Notes under the pieces: generated by a model
Databases searched by the model: none
The model's input: only the letters and a program-made list of their open reading frames with translations
Told to the model about the DNA's origin: nothing
Assembly: GCF_900100335.1 (NCBI RefSeq)
Contig: NZ_FNFE01000001.1
Span: forward strand, 1,178,001-1,242,000
Direction: 5' to 3'
Length of the DNA: 64,000 bases
From: Natronorubrum texcoconense
GTDB taxonomy: Archaea > Halobacteriota > Halobacteria > Halobacteriales > Natrialbaceae
In this document: one piece after another, positions 26,068 through 35,735 of the stretch
How the letters are laid out: each line of letters begins with the position of its first letter
How positions within the stretch are numbered: the first letter of the stretch is position 1
Position numbers and translations under genes: made by a program

Positions 26068-26556
26068 CTAGAAGACGCGGGTGTCCTTGTCGTTGACGCG
26101 TGTCAACTGTTCGATGTCTGCCGCCGTCTGGCCGACGTCCTCCTTGTTCGGACCGGAGAGGACGAGCCGTTCGTCGTCGACGGAGACGTCGGTCTCACCG
26201 TGGATAGTCGTACGTCGCGGTGCCTTTTCGCCGAGGAAGTTCTCGATGACGACGTCGTCACCCTCCACGCGGACCTGCATCGGGAAGTGAGAGTAGAAGA
26301 CTTCCATCTTGTACTCCCAGCCCTCGGTCACGCCGTGGAAGGCGTTGCGGATGTGGCTCTCGAAGGTGCCAACGGTCGCGTTCGTTTTCGCGTCCTCGTT
26401 GTCGCTTTCGATCGCTACAGTGTCGTCTTCGAGTTCGACGGACACGTCGGGGTACCAGAGACGTCGCGTGACGTTGCCCTCTGGACCGTCGACGGTCACG
26501 TCGAGGTGGTCGATCTCGACGGATACGTTTTCGGGAATTTCCAGTTCGACTCGCAT
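26068..26556 (-). CDS. rpl6: Ribosomal protein uL6, C-terminally truncated by 15 residues
   Basis: A 162-residue protein beginning MRVELEIPENVSVEIDHLDV, with the two repeated uL6 domains (ending of the first: SHIRNAFHGVTEGWEYKMEV; second: RVEGDDVVIENFLGEKAPRR). It stops after KDTRVF at a TAG. Homologues continue for about 15 more residues, and those codons are intact here downstream of the TAG. The tail is a short strand and loop that contacts rRNA in archaeal structures, so loss may be tolerated. Sequencing error, a recent nonsense mutation or readthrough are the alternatives. Confidence 0.92.
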   Translation of the reverse strand: MRVELEIPENVSVEIDHLDVTVDGPEGNVTRRLWYPDVSVELEDDTVAIESDNEDAKTNATVGTFESHIRNAFHGVTEGWEYKMEVFYSHFPMQVRVEGDDVVIENFLGEKAPRRTTIHGETDVSVDDERLVLSGPNKEDVGQTAADIEQLTRVNDKDTRVF

Positions 26557-26558
26557 GG

Positions 26559-26951
26559 TTAGTAGACGTATGCGATCACCTGGCCGCCGATCCCCTGCTC
26601 ACGAGCCTCGTAATGGCTCATGATACCGCTGCTCGTCGTCACGACGAGCGCACCGAAATCTCGAGCGGGGAGATAGCGCTTCTCCCACTTCTCGAAGTCC
26701 TCGGCACCTGCGGCGTAGCGGGGCTTGACGGGGCCACACTGGTTGATCGCTCCTTTCAATTCGACCTCGAACTGACCGGCTTTACCGTCGTCGACGTACT
26801 CGAAGCCGTCGATGTACCCGCGGTCGTAGAAGACCTCGAGCACGCTGCCGATCTCGTTCGAGGCGGGCGTTACCTCGTGGGACAGATGTCCCACACTCTC
26901 GGCGTTGTCGATTCCCGAGAGCGCGTTACTGAGTGGATCGTTTCCGGTCAT
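26559..26951 (-). CDS. rps8: Ribosomal protein uS8
   Basis: A 130-residue small-subunit assembly protein. The start is the ATG at 26951 ([20 protein letters not shown]); the longer frame reads into uS14. It contains [20 protein letters not shown] and ends [19 protein letters not shown] plus [12 protein letters not shown], as in archaeal uS8. The stop lies 2 bp before the uL6 start. Confidence 0.97.
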   Translation of the reverse strand: MTGNDPLSNALSGIDNAESVGHLSHEVTPASNEIGSVLEVFYDRGYIDGFEYVDDGKAGQFEVELKGAINQCGPVKPRYAAGAEDFEKWEKRYLPARDFGALVVTTSSGIMSHYEAREQGIGGQVIAYVY

Positions 26952-26952
26952 G

Positions 26953-27141
26953 TTATCGATACTTCTTGAATCCCATATCACGAGCGATTTCGCGGAAACA
27001 CTGGCGACAGAGGTTGATGTCGTACTTGCCGACGAGCCCCTGTTTACGGCCACAGCGCTGGCAGGCCGCTTCCTGCCCCGTGCGCTTTGCGGCGTGTTCG
27101 CCCGTTTGCTCGCGTTCTACGTCAGTTTCAGTTTCACTCAT
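26953..27141 (-). CDS. rps14: Ribosomal protein uS14 (zinc-binding)
   Basis: A 62-residue protein. The zinc site is complete: [20 protein letters not shown] followed by RQCF (CxxC-x14-CxxC). It ends [11 protein letters not shown]. The haloarchaeal N terminus is longer and more charged than in methanogens. It overlaps uL5 by 8 bp. Confidence 0.97.
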   Translation of the reverse strand: MSETETDVEREQTGEHAAKRTGQEAACQRCGRKQGLVGKYDINLCRQCFREIARDMGFKKYR

Positions 27142-27673
27142 CGTCTGCCTCCTCGACGTTCACGTCGAAGTTCGCCTCGAGGAACGCGATGGCGTCCTCG
27201 GGGGTGAGTCGGTGGTTCGACGGAATCGACCGGTTGGCCTTGTCGCGCTTGGCCACGCGGTAGCCCGGTCGGACCAGATTGACCGTCACGTCCATGCCGT
27301 AGATACCGACGTTCGGGTCGTACTCCTGGCTCGGGAACTCCGTGTGTTCCTCGACACCGAAGCTGAAGTTGCCGGTGTCGTCGAACTGCTTCGCGGAGAG
27401 CTCCGAGAGCGGCAGGGACGTCTCGAGGAAGTCGTAGGCGTCCTCGCCGCGGAGGGTGACCTTCGTGCCGATCGGGTCGCCCTGGCGGATACCGAAGTCG
27501 GGTTCGGTCTTTTTCGCCTGGGTACGAACGCTCTGCTGGTTCGTGACCGCCTCGATGATGTCTTCGGCTTTCCCGAGTTCGCGGCCACCGCGGCCGACGC
27601 CCATGTGGACGACGACTTTCTCGACGCGGGGTTCGCGCATCTCGTGGAACTCGCCGGCTTCAGCCTCGCTCAT
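27134..27673 (-). CDS. rpl5: Ribosomal protein uL5
   Basis: A 179-residue 5S-rRNA-binding protein. It contains [40 protein letters not shown] and [20 protein letters not shown], all uL5 hallmarks. The C terminus is acidic (VNVEEADDE). It overlaps eS4 upstream by 4 bp and uS14 downstream by 8 bp. Confidence 0.97.
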   Translation of the reverse strand: MSEAEAGEFHEMREPRVEKVVVHMGVGRGGRELGKAEDIIEAVTNQQSVRTQAKKTEPDFGIRQGDPIGTKVTLRGEDAYDFLETSLPLSELSAKQFDDTGNFSFGVEEHTEFPSQEYDPNVGIYGMDVTVNLVRPGYRVAKRDKANRSIPSNHRLTPEDAIAFLEANFDVNVEEADDE

Positions 27674-28371
27674 TCGTCATCACCCGTGAAGTTCTCGTCG
27701 ATGACGACGACGTACTCCTGAATCGTTTCGAAGCCGCCGTCCTCGGTGTCGACACCGATCGTGTTCGGGCCGCTGCCCGGCGTAATATCGATCGCGTCGA
27801 TCTCGCCGATCTTGCCGCCGTGGTTGCCACGGACGGCCGTCACGAGCGCACCCTCTTCGAACGGGAAGTGGGCGACGATGGACTTGTCCTCGTTGTCGAC
27901 GACGATCGAGTCATCCGAGTTGTACTCGGCCTCGTCGTCGACGATGACGTTCGTGCCATCGTGGAGGGTCAGCTGCGTCTGTCCACCGGGAACCTGCTGT
28001 TTGCCCTCGATCTTTCCGAGGCGGCTTCCGGCGGCGTCCTCGTCGATTTCGGTCAGCGCGAGCCGACCGCCTTCGTCGGGGAAGACGCGGTAGTACTCCT
28101 CTCGGCCGGGGAACGCAACGATGTCGAACATGCCGATCGGGCGCTGTTCGTCGTTGATCGGTTCCCCGTTGACGAGGATCGCATCCTCGGAGAGGGCGTA
28201 TCGTGCTTCTTTCTTGGAGTCGACGTAGCCGAGTACGTCCCGCAGCAAGACGACGAGCGGCACGCCGTCCTCCCCGTGCGGTCCAGCGCCGGCTTTGACC
28301 GTGAAGGTCTCAGTCTTGCGCTCGACCGGCCAGGACTTCGGTACTGACAGTCGTTTCTGGTGTTTCGTCAT
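27670..28371 (-). CDS. rps4e: Ribosomal protein eS4
   Basis: A 233-residue protein with an S4-type RNA-binding part ([20 protein letters not shown]), the central KOW-containing region and the C-terminal [20 protein letters not shown] segment. It starts [20 protein letters not shown]. It overlaps uL24 and uL5 by 4 bp each. Confidence 0.97.
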   Translation of the reverse strand: MTKHQKRLSVPKSWPVERKTETFTVKAGAGPHGEDGVPLVVLLRDVLGYVDSKKEARYALSEDAILVNGEPINDEQRPIGMFDIVAFPGREEYYRVFPDEGGRLALTEIDEDAAGSRLGKIEGKQQVPGGQTQLTLHDGTNVIVDDEAEYNSDDSIVVDNEDKSIVAHFPFEEGALVTAVRGNHGGKIGEIDAIDITPGSGPNTIGVDTEDGGFETIQEYVVVIDENFTGDDE

Positions 28372-28724
28372 TCGCTATCACCTTCGAGGCGTGCTTCACG
28401 ACGCTCGTCCTCGAGATTGAGGTCCGTGAGACGGACGTTCGAGGGGGCGAGTGGCCGCGGCACTTCTTCGCCGTCTGCCGTCTCGACCGTCACGCCCTCG
28501 ACGTGTATCTTGCCGTCCTCGAGGATCGCGCGGAGGACTTCGCCGGATTCGCCGGCGTCGTCGCCGCGCATGACCTCGACCGTGTCCCCCGCGTTGACGC
28601 GGGTTCGACGGGTGCCGTACTCCTCGCGGAGGTCGTCGGACAGCGTCGCGTGGAGCTGCGATCCTCGCTTGTGCAGCGGTGCACGCGCAGTTTCGTTTCG
28701 CTGTTTGGTTGGTTGTTCGCTCAT
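28368..28724 (-). CDS. rpl24: Ribosomal protein uL24
   Basis: A 118-residue protein. The KOW motif region reads [20 protein letters not shown], preceded by [19 protein letters not shown] and followed by [20 protein letters not shown]. It lies 4 bp after the uL14 stop. Confidence 0.97.
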   Translation of the reverse strand: MSEQPTKQRNETARAPLHKRGSQLHATLSDDLREEYGTRRTRVNAGDTVEVMRGDDAGESGEVLRAILEDGKIHVEGVTVETADGEEVPRPLAPSNVRLTDLNLEDERREARLEGDSE

Positions 28725-28728
28725 AGTT

Positions 28729-29130
28729 CTATACGATCATCGTTGCGGTAGAGGCGATCGCTCCGAAGCGCTCTGCGACTTCGCGGGCGATCGGGCCCTT
28801 GATCTCCGTACCGCGGGGCTCTTCGTTCTCGTCGATGATGACGGCCGCGTTGTCCTCGAACTTCAGGCGCGTGCCGTCGGGCCGGCGGATCGATTGCCGC
28901 TGGCGGACGACGACGGCCTCGAGGACCTGACGGCGCATCTCGGGGGTACCCTTGGTGACCGAGACGGTCACTTTGTCACCGATTCCCGCCTTCGGCTGGC
29001 GGTTCTTGGTGCCGTGGTAGCCCGCGACGCTGATGACTTTGAGTTCGCGTGCGCCGGTGTTGTCGGCACACGTGACCAGCGACCCCTTCTTGAGTCCCTG
29101 CGTGACGTCGGCTTTCATCGCCTCCATCAC
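28729..29130 (-). CDS. rpl14: Ribosomal protein uL14
   Basis: A 133-residue protein with [40 protein letters not shown] and [20 protein letters not shown]. Two adjacent ATGs (29130 and 29127) are possible starts; the second matches homologues that begin [11 protein letters not shown]. The start overlaps the uS17 stop. Confidence 0.97.
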   Translation of the reverse strand: MMEAMKADVTQGLKKGSLVTCADNTGARELKVISVAGYHGTKNRQPKAGIGDKVTVSVTKGTPEMRRQVLEAVVVRQRQSIRRPDGTRLKFEDNAAVIIDENEEPRGTEIKGPIAREVAERFGAIASTATMIV

Positions 29131-29573
29131 TCATCACCCTCATCAGTTTCGTCGCTCTCGGCGCTGAGGTCTTCGGCCGAGAGCTGTGGGTCCGGCTCCG
29201 CTTCGCCGGTGAGTTCAGCGACGTCCTCTGCCGTCGCTTCTTCGGTTACTTCGACGACCACGTGCGATTTCGTCTTCGACAGTGGTCGGGTCTCTGCGAT
29301 CTTGACCGTGTCACCGACCGAGAGTGGCTCGAGCACGCCCGGCACGTGTGCCGGAACGCGCGAGCGACGTTTCATTTGACGGTCGTACTTCGGAACCGTC
29401 ACGTCGTACTCTCGCTCGACGACTACGGTCTTATCCATGTCCGTCGAGACGACCTGCCCTTCGAGGATCTGTCCTCGAACGGGAAGCTCGCCGTAGAACG
29501 GACACGTCTCGTAGTCGTATTCCTCCGGGTTTTCGGGTTCCGGAGGGGTTTCAACGTCTAGTCCTATTGCCAT
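29127..29573 (-). CDS. rps17: Ribosomal protein uS17
   Basis: A 148-residue haloarchaeal uS17. The OB-fold core contains [40 protein letters not shown] and [17 protein letters not shown] Glu/Asp-rich C-terminal extension of ~35 residues is added. The start overlaps the Rnp1 stop by 10 bp. Confidence 0.96.
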   Translation of the reverse strand: MAIGLDVETPPEPENPEEYDYETCPFYGELPVRGQILEGQVVSTDMDKTVVVEREYDVTVPKYDRQMKRRSRVPAHVPGVLEPLSVGDTVKIAETRPLSKTKSHVVVEVTEEATAEDVAELTGEAEPDPQLSAEDLSAESDETDEGDE

Positions 29574-30010
29574 GGTGAGTCACCATTCGTTTCCGTGCGT
29601 CGGGCGGGTCGTGAGAGCAGCCGCGATCCATCGACCGTAACGTAGGCTACGCCCTCGCCGGCGTGCCCGCTGGCACGAGCACAGCCGGCGGCATCGCCGC
29701 CGGCTCCGTCCGACTCGTCCGATTCTTCGGACGGGTCGGGTTGAGTATCGGCCAGTTTGGACGCAGTCCCCGAGGACTTCTCGTCCCCGGCGGCTTCATC
29801 TGTGATCGCGAACTCGAACGTCGAGCCCGACTTCGGCACCATCAACACCTGAGACTCGCCATTGTCCCGAACTTCTATCGAAAGGGTGTTCGTCGTCTCG
29901 ATGACGACGCGTCCCTCGAGGCCAACCCGCGAGGCGTCGTCGCTCTCGACGACGCGGACGGGAAGCCCGTTGAGTTCGTGTCGGGGGAGAGTCTCGGGTG
30001 TCAGTGCCAT
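29564..30010 (-). CDS. rnp1: Ribonuclease P protein component 1 (Rnp1/Pop4-like)
   Basis: A 148-residue protein homologous to eukaryotic Pop4/Rpp29, part of the RNase P holoenzyme that trims tRNA 5' ends. It begins MALTPETLPRHELNGLPVRV and contains LEGRVVIETTNTLSIEVRD and MVPKSGSTFEFAI, the Sm-like barrel. Between ~80 and ~125 a low-complexity acidic insert (PDPSEESDESDGAGGDAAG) separates the barrel from the closing VAYVTVDGSRLLSRPARR. Its place between uL29 and uS17 is the usual archaeal one. Confidence 0.93.
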   Translation of the reverse strand: MALTPETLPRHELNGLPVRVVESDDASRVGLEGRVVIETTNTLSIEVRDNGESQVLMVPKSGSTFEFAITDEAAGDEKSSGTASKLADTQPDPSEESDESDGAGGDAAGCARASGHAGEGVAYVTVDGSRLLSRPARRTETNGDSPWQ

Positions 30011-30017
30011 TGTTATA

Positions 30018-30230
30018 TTACTCGTCGTCCAGGTCGCCTTCTTCTCGCTGGATCGTCTTGACCCGAGCGATCGTCCGGCTCAGTTCGCCGATGCGGCCCG
30101 GGTTCTCCGGGGCACCACCGGCGGCGAGGACGGACTTCTGGTTCAGCAGCTCCGTCTCGAGTTCCTCGAGTTCCTCTGCGCGTTCCGCAGGGGTCATGTC
30201 GCGAACCTCTGCGACGTGGAGGATCGCCAT
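30018..30230 (-). CDS. rpl29: Ribosomal protein uL29
   Basis: A 70-residue two-helix protein near the exit tunnel, a docking site for SRP. It begins [20 protein letters not shown] and has the loop [20 protein letters not shown]. The start overlaps the uS3 stop by 1 bp. Confidence 0.96.
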   Translation of the reverse strand: MAILHVAEVRDMTPAERAEELEELETELLNQKSVLAAGGAPENPGRIGELSRTIARVKTIQREEGDLDDE

Positions 30231-31201
30231 CAGGCGTCACCTCCCTCGTCTGCGTCGTCCGCGTCCTCGGCAGCCGCTTCGTCGGCGTCGGCGTCCTCCT
30301 CGTCCATCTCCGCGACGAGTTCCTCGGCCTCGGCTTCGACGTCTTCCTCGAGTTCGTCGAGATCGTCCTCGATCGGGGACTCGTCGGGGATGTCGACTTC
30401 TTCTTCGTCGGTCTCGACTTCCGCTTCGATGACCTCCTCGACGTCCTCTTCCTCGAGTTCTGGCTCGGGCTCGACGGCATCCTCGGCAGGGGCTTCGGCG
30501 CCGTCGTCGGCGGCCTCGGCCTCCTCGGGTTCGCCCTCGAGCAGCTCCTCCACACCTGCGGCCTTGTTGGCCTCGACGGCGTCGGGAACGACCTCTGCGG
30601 GGTCCATATCTTCGTGGACACCGAAGTCGTCGGGCAGTTCGGCTCCCGGCGGGATGATCTTGACGTCGACCCCGATGGTACCGAGTTTCATCACTGCGAC
30701 GCCCTGGCCGTGGTCGACGACCTCTTCGGCGGGTTCGCCGTTGTGCTTGATGTAGCCGCGGTTGAACTTCTCGACGCGCGAGCGGGCACCGGTGACCTTT
30801 CCGGAGAGGACGATCTCGGCGCCGAGCGCGCCGGCGTCCATGATGCGGTCGATCGTCGTGTGACCGGCCTTCCGGAAGTACCAGCCACGCTCGAGTGCGT
30901 TGGCCAGTCGGTCCGCGACGATCCGTGCGTTGAGGTCGGGTTCGTCGACCTCTTGGACGTCGATCTGTGGGTCCTCGAGGTTGAACTTCTCCTCGAGCGC
31001 CGTCGTGACCTTCCGGATGTTCTCGCCACCTTTGCCGATGACCATCCCGGGCTTTTCGGCCTTGAGGACGATCTGGGTTCCCATCGGCGTCTTGGCGACG
31101 TCCATGCCACCGTAGCCTGCGCGGCCGAGCTCTTCCTGGAAGAACTCGTCGATCTGGGACCGCTGAAGGCCGTTTTCGATGAATTGATGTTCGTCAGCCA
31201 T
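30230..31201 (-). CDS. rps3: Ribosomal protein uS3 with long acidic C-terminal tail
   Basis: A 323-residue protein at the mRNA entry site. The KH domain carries [20 protein letters not shown]. The second domain has [40 protein letters not shown] and [20 protein letters not shown]. From residue ~215 to the end (~105 residues) it is almost only Glu, Asp and Ala, a haloarchaeal extension with no counterpart in non-halophiles. It is coupled to uL22 and uL29 by 1-bp overlaps. Confidence 0.96.
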   Translation of the reverse strand: MADEHQFIENGLQRSQIDEFFQEELGRAGYGGMDVAKTPMGTQIVLKAEKPGMVIGKGGENIRKVTTALEEKFNLEDPQIDVQEVDEPDLNARIVADRLANALERGWYFRKAGHTTIDRIMDAGALGAEIVLSGKVTGARSRVEKFNRGYIKHNGEPAEEVVDHGQGVAVMKLGTIGVDVKIIPPGAELPDDFGVHEDMDPAEVVPDAVEANKAAGVEELLEGEPEEAEAADDGAEAPAEDAVEPEPELEEEDVEEVIEAEVETDEEEVDIPDESPIEDDLDELEEDVEAEAEELVAEMDEEDADADEAAAEDADDADEGGDA

Positions 31202-31680
31202 TAGTTATCGTCCTCCGTTTCTTCGTCGACTTCTTCGACGACGATCTCGACGTCGACCTCCGGCGTGTTCCAGGCCGAGGCACGCCCCATCGCGCGGGGC
31301 TTGCGACCGACCGATTCGCCGACCTTGTGGGCGGCGATGTGGACGATCTCCATCGATTCGCCGTCGAAGCCCTGGTGGTCAGCGTTCGCCGCGACGTTCT
31401 CGAGCAGGTCGAGGAACTCGCCCGAGACCTTCTCGGGGTACTTTCCTGCGTCCCAGCCGTCGATGTCGGAGCGGTGACCCGCACCGGTGTTGTGGGACTT
31501 GAACGGAACGGACTGCTCTTCGTCGATGACGTCCTGAAGGAACGCCTGCGCGTTCGCGACGGTTCGGCCCTTCAGTTCGCGAGCGACCTCCTTGCTGTGC
31601 TTGTGGCTCATGTGACGCTCCCGAAGCATCGCTTTCGCGGTCTTGTCCGGGTCGGCGTCGACTGAGTAGTTGATTCCCAT
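31201..31680 (-). CDS. rpl22: Ribosomal protein uL22
   Basis: A 159-residue protein lining the exit tunnel. It begins [20 protein letters not shown] and contains [40 protein letters not shown] and the tunnel loop [20 protein letters not shown]. The end is acidic. Confidence 0.96.
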   Translation of the reverse strand: MGINYSVDADPDKTAKAMLRERHMSHKHSKEVARELKGRTVANAQAFLQDVIDEEQSVPFKSHNTGAGHRSDIDGWDAGKYPEKVSGEFLDLLENVAANADHQGFDGESMEIVHIAAHKVGESVGRKPRAMGRASAWNTPEVDVEIVVEEVDEETEDDN

Positions 31681-31687
31681 GCGATGA

Positions 31688-32110
31688 TCACTTCAGTGGG
31701 ACGAACTTCGAGGAGCGAGTCGCACCGATCCCTGCCTGTCCGTGTTCGACGGAGTTGCGGGTCAGCTGGAACTCGCCGAGATAGTGTCCGATCATCTCGG
31801 GCTCGACGCGGACGCGCTCGAACGACTGTCCGTTGTAGACCTCGAAGGTCAGGCCAACGAACTCCGGCAGGATCGGCATATCCCGCAGGTGCGTTCGGAT
31901 CGGCGCGTTCGCCGTCTCCTCTTCTTCTTTCTCGCGGGCCTTCTCGAGCAGCTTCTGCTTCTCGACGGAGAGGCCGCGTTCGATACTTCGCCGCTTTCGA
32001 GCGGGCAGCAGTTCTGCGACTTCGTCGATGTCCAGATCCTGCAACTCCTCGAGCGTGTGACCGCGGTAGGTGAACTCACCTTCGCGGCCGGTTCGGTACT
32101 CCTGACTCAT
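31688..32110 (-). CDS. rps19: Ribosomal protein uS19
   Basis: A 140-residue archaeal uS19. It has [60 protein letters not shown] and the basic end [20 protein letters not shown]. It overlaps uL2 by 4 bp. Confidence 0.97.
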   Translation of the reverse strand: MSQEYRTGREGEFTYRGHTLEELQDLDIDEVAELLPARKRRSIERGLSVEKQKLLEKAREKEEEETANAPIRTHLRDMPILPEFVGLTFEVYNGQSFERVRVEPEMIGHYLGEFQLTRNSVEHGQAGIGATRSSKFVPLK

Positions 32111-32829
32111 TTGTTTCCACCTCGGCCGGTACGGCGCGAGGAAATGTCACCAACTTTCCGTCCCGGCGGGGCATCCCGCGAGACGGACTTGGGTTTGCCC
32201 GGGTGCTGTCGGCCACCGCCACCGAACGGGTGGTCGACGGCGTTCATCGCGACACCACGGACGCGGGGGTATTTCGTCCCCCGTGCCTTCATCTTGTGAT
32301 ACTTGTTCCCGGCCTTGACGAACGGCTTCTCCGTTCGACCGCCGCCGGCGACGACGCCGACGGTGGCACGGCACTGCGGATCGAGGCGCTTGACCTCGCC
32401 GCTGGGAAGCTGGACGACCGCAGCGTTGCGGTCGTGGGTGATCAGGTCCGCGTTGACGCCGGAGGCCCGGGCGAATCGACCGCCGTCGCCCTGGTTCGCC
32501 TCGACGTTACAGACCGGAATCCCTTCGGGGATCTCCGCGAGCGGGAGCGTGTTACCCGGCTTGATCTCCGCGGAGACGCCGACCTGAATCTCCTCGCCGA
32601 CGGCGATGCCTTCGGGGGCGAGGATGAGCCGCTGGTCGCCGTCGTCGAACTCGACGGCGGCGATCGGCGCGGATCGCGCCGGGTCGTGTTCGATATCCAC
32701 GACCGTTCCGCGGACGAGGTCGTCGTCCTCCTGCTTCTTGTGGTCGAGTTTCGCCTTGTAGCGGTGTGACGGGGCACGGAACGTCGGGCCACCGCGACCG
32801 CGTCGTTGTCCCTGAATACGTCGTCCCAT
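32107..32829 (-). CDS. rpl2: Ribosomal protein uL2
   Basis: A 240-residue protein of the peptidyl-transferase region. It begins [20 protein letters not shown]. It contains [20 protein letters not shown] and the highly conserved [20 protein letters not shown], including the histidine close to the active centre. The stop overlaps uS19 by 4 bp. Confidence 0.98.
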   Translation of the reverse strand: MGRRIQGQRRGRGGPTFRAPSHRYKAKLDHKKQEDDDLVRGTVVDIEHDPARSAPIAAVEFDDGDQRLILAPEGIAVGEEIQVGVSAEIKPGNTLPLAEIPEGIPVCNVEANQGDGGRFARASGVNADLITHDRNAAVVQLPSGEVKRLDPQCRATVGVVAGGGRTEKPFVKAGNKYHKMKARGTKYPRVRGVAMNAVDHPFGGGGRQHPGKPKSVSRDAPPGRKVGDISSRRTGRGGNK

Positions 32830-32831
32830 CT

Positions 32832-33086
32832 TCAGAACACCCCGATTCGCGAGGCGACTTCCTGTGCGTCGTCGTCCTCGGAGAGTTTGATGATCGCTTT
32901 CTTTTTGCCTTTCATCGTCACTTGCGTGTTGATGTTGTCGACCGAGACGTCGAAGCGCTCCTCGACGACCGAGCTAATCTCGGGTTTCGTGGCGTCGGGG
33001 TTGCAAACGAACTGGAGCTTGTTCTCGAAGTCCATGTCGTTCATCGCCTTCTCCGTCACGAGGGGGTGCTCGATGATCGAACTCAT
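32832..33086 (-). CDS. rpl23: Ribosomal protein uL23
   Basis: An 84-residue exit-tunnel protein that docks SRP and SecY. It begins MSSIIEHPLVTEKAMNDMDF and contains KLQFVCNPDATKPEISSVVE. The archaeal form lacks the long bacterial loop. It overlaps uL4 by 4 bp. Confidence 0.97.
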   Translation of the reverse strand: MSSIIEHPLVTEKAMNDMDFENKLQFVCNPDATKPEISSVVEERFDVSVDNINTQVTMKGKKKAIIKLSEDDDAQEVASRIGVF

Positions 33087-33835
33087 CGGTCTGCCACCTC
33101 CTCGAGTGCGCTCTCGGTCCAGACGGTCAGTCGACCCGGCTGTGCGCCGGGTGCGAGCTCTTCGGCGTTGACCTCCGCGGCCGTCGTCACGTCGGCACCG
33201 GCGAGGTTCCGAGCCGCTCGGGACGGGCCGGACTCGCTGGAGGTGACGAACAGGATCGACGTCGGCGTCTTGTACTTCCGGCCACGGGCTTTCCCCTGTC
33301 CGGATCGGACGCTGCGACCCTCGTCGGCGCGTTCGATGTCGTCCGCGAGACCGGCGGCCTCGAGGAACGAGACGACTTCCTTCGTCTTCTGGAGGTCTTC
33401 GAACTCGTCGCTCACGACGACCGGAATCTCCGCGTCGTCGTCGAACTGGTGGCCGCGCTCGGCGACCAGGTCGGCGTCCGTCGTCGCCGCGATGGCGCTG
33501 CGGACGGCGAGTTTCTTCGCTTTCGTGTTGATCGAGTCGGACTGGTCCTTTTCGGCCTTCGGTGGGTGGGATTTCCGTCCTTTGATCGCCTGAGGAACGC
33601 GTCGCGCGCGTCCGTCCTGGCGTGGCACGTGAGCCATCCCGCGACCGCTACCGAACGACTCCGCAGGCGTGCGCATGCCCGCGAACTCGTCGGCACCGTA
33701 GGCCTGTTTTCGGTTTGCCTGGGCGACGCGAACGGCGCGGGCGATCAGGTCCGGGCGGTAAGTGGTCTCGAAGACCGCCGGGAGCTCGATCGAGCCCGCG
33801 TCGTCGCCGTCCAGGTCTCGTACTGTTGCTTCCAT
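33083..33835 (-). CDS. rpl4: Ribosomal protein uL4
   Basis: A 250-residue protein. It begins MEATVRDLDGDDAGSIELPA. The tunnel loop GSGRGMAHVPRQDGRARRVP and KGRKSHPPKAEKDQSDSINT are conserved. The C-terminal domain has SILFVTSSESGPSRAARNLA and ends in SALEEVADR. It lies 3 bp after the uL3 stop. Confidence 0.97.
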   Translation of the reverse strand: MEATVRDLDGDDAGSIELPAVFETTYRPDLIARAVRVAQANRKQAYGADEFAGMRTPAESFGSGRGMAHVPRQDGRARRVPQAIKGRKSHPPKAEKDQSDSINTKAKKLAVRSAIAATTDADLVAERGHQFDDDAEIPVVVSDEFEDLQKTKEVVSFLEAAGLADDIERADEGRSVRSGQGKARGRKYKTPTSILFVTSSESGPSRAARNLAGADVTTAAEVNAEELAPGAQPGRLTVWTESALEEVADR

Positions 33836-33838
33836 GTG

Positions 33839-34858
33839 TTATCCCTGGTTAGATGCGGTGGAGACGTAGCGAACCTCGGGATCGAGGCGCGGCTGGTCTC
33901 CGGGTCGGATCGCCGGGCGGAAGCGCACGAGGCGCTTGTTCGGCCCGGGGAGCGAGCCCTTGATCAGCGCGTGCGGTCCGTCGACTTCGCCGTAGTTGAC
34001 GAAGCCGCCGTCGACCGTCGCGTCTGCGCCGTCGCCGATATCGACGAGGCGTTTGTTCAGTTCCGTCCGCTGGTGGTAGCCGGTCTGTCCCTGCTGGGGG
34101 ACCGTCGACCGAACGCGGGACGGGTTCCATGGACCGAGGTTCCCGATGCGGCGGCGCCATCCCTGCCGGGCGTGCTTGCCCTTTCGTTTCTGGACGCCCC
34201 ATCGCTTGACGGGACCCTGGGTACCCTTTCCTTTCGTGACACCGCTCGCGTCGACGTACTCGCCCGCGCGGAACACGTCGTTCATGACGTGTTCGCCGCC
34301 GTCTGCGACGGTCTCGAGGGCGAAGTCGACGCGCTCCTCAACGGAGCCGCCGCCGACTCGCGTCTCCATCACGTCCGGTTTCTTCTTCGGCATCGAGGGA
34401 ATGCTCCCTGGAACCGTATGCGTGATGACGCGAACGTCGTCGACGCGTCCTTCTTCGAGGTAGCCCCGAAGCTCGTCTTCGGCGGCGTCGGCGTCGTAGT
34501 CATCACCGGGGACGTCGAGGACGCGATCGAGTTCGGAAACGAACTCGTCGGTCCAGACCTCGGTGACCGGCTTCATGCCGTATGGCGTTGCTTCGTACGC
34601 TCGTAGTGCGACCGCGCGCATCGGCGGCGTCTCCACGATCGTCACGGGGACGGTCTGTTCCATCCCCTCGGTCGGCGAGTTCGCTTTATCGTCGACCATA
34701 ACGACGTGGGTCATGCCGGCCTTGTAGCCCGCGAATCCCTGGAGCGTTGGCTGTCCGTCGTCGTCCGGCCACGAACTGAAGCGTGGGACCTCGCTGGTCG
34801 CACGCTGTCGTGGGCCGAACCCGAGTGAGCCTTTGCGTGGTGAATTTGCTTGTGGCAT
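33839..34858 (-). CDS. rpl3: Ribosomal protein uL3
   Basis: A 339-residue archaeal uL3. It contains MPQANSPRKGSLGFGPRQRA, TLQGFAGYKAGMTHVVMVDD, VTKGKGTQGPVKRWGVQKRK and RRIGNLGPWNPSRVRSTVPQ. A central acidic insert (DDYDADAAEDELRGYLEEG) is typical of halophiles. It follows the SPOUT methyltransferase by 4 bp. Confidence 0.98.
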   Translation of the reverse strand: MPQANSPRKGSLGFGPRQRATSEVPRFSSWPDDDGQPTLQGFAGYKAGMTHVVMVDDKANSPTEGMEQTVPVTIVETPPMRAVALRAYEATPYGMKPVTEVWTDEFVSELDRVLDVPGDDYDADAAEDELRGYLEEGRVDDVRVITHTVPGSIPSMPKKKPDVMETRVGGGSVEERVDFALETVADGGEHVMNDVFRAGEYVDASGVTKGKGTQGPVKRWGVQKRKGKHARQGWRRRIGNLGPWNPSRVRSTVPQQGQTGYHQRTELNKRLVDIGDGADATVDGGFVNYGEVDGPHALIKGSLPGPNKRLVRFRPAIRPGDQPRLDPEVRYVSTASNQG

Positions 34859-34862
34859 TCTA

Positions 34863-35735
34863 TCACTCTCTCAGTGAGAGGGGAGCGAGGCTTGCGAACA
34901 GAGCCTCCTCCGTTCGCACAACCTCGCTTCCCTGGTCCGGAACCGTATTTAGCCAGAGGTCGAACCCCGGATCGGCAGTGGGTTCGACTCCGTCGACCGC
35001 GTCGCCCGTTCCATCCGCAGGGGTGACGGCGGAAGCCTCGATGTCGAGGATGTCCGGCAGCCCTCGTTCGGGCGCCCCGAACGCGACGGTCATCCCGTCT
35101 CGTTCGACGCGTCCGGCCAGCGTCTCGAGCCGCCCGACGGTGAGCTTCTCACCGAATCGGGAGGCTGCGATACAGACGCCGGCGTCCTCACGGCCGAGTG
35201 CTGCGGAGAGGTCCGTCCGCTCGACCGACAATCCCGGAAGGGGATCGTCGACGAGTTTCGCCCGGACCGGTCGTCGCGAAGAGATCCTGACGGTCACGCG
35301 CTCCCCCTCCTCGACCTCCATTTTCGGAGGAACGTTGAGGGAGATCGGGTGTTGCAAGCCGCAATTGACCCGGACGCGCCCTTCAGGTCCGACCTCGGTC
35401 ACGATTCCTTGTCTTGACGACCCCGAACCGTCAGATTCGGAGCCGGTCTGTGACATGGCGCGGAGCGGCGGCAAGATGCCCACATACTCCAGTTCGTCCC
35501 GCATCCCCCATGCCTCGTTGCGGAGGTATGGCGGCGTTGCGGCGTACCGCAAGACGGTGTGTACGAACCCGCCGTCGAATCGCCCGGTTTCGCCATCCCG
35601 GTCGGGATAGACGATCAGGCGATCGGCCCGGAAGATCGTCGCCGCGCGGGCGACGTATCCGAGTTTGCGAGTTGCCTCGCGTTTGTCCTCGGCTTCACGG
35701 GTGAGCGACGACGGGACGAGTATGCTGACGGTCAT
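34863..35735 (-). CDS. SPOUT-family RNA methyltransferase (putative RNA uridine N3-methyltransferase)
   Basis: A 290-residue protein and the first gene of the ribosomal operon. The alpha/beta knot fold is indicated by MTVSILVPSSLTREAEDKRE at the N terminus and by the late segment GMTVAFGAPERGLPDILDIE followed by FDLWLNTVPDQGSEVVRTEE. These form the trefoil knot that binds S-adenosylmethionine. Residues ~110-165 form an inserted OB-like beta domain (QGIVTEVGPEGRVRVNCGLQ). This COG2106 family stands just upstream of uL3 in many archaea and is thought to modify rRNA; the exact target is not shown. Confidence 0.88.
   Translation of the reverse strand: MTVSILVPSSLTREAEDKREATRKLGYVARAATIFRADRLIVYPDRDGETGRFDGGFVHTVLRYAATPPYLRNEAWGMRDELEYVGILPPLRAMSQTGSESDGSGSSRQGIVTEVGPEGRVRVNCGLQHPISLNVPPKMEVEEGERVTVRISSRRPVRAKLVDDPLPGLSVERTDLSAALGREDAGVCIAASRFGEKLTVGRLETLAGRVERDGMTVAFGAPERGLPDILDIEASAVTPADGTGDAVDGVEPTADPGFDLWLNTVPDQGSEVVRTEEALFASLAPLSLRE

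Noticed and set aside
26068-26070. TAG in uL6 as a pyrrolysine codon
   Set aside because: TAG ends other genes in the window normally, no pyl genes are visible, and the expected residue is Gln. A point change or error is simpler.
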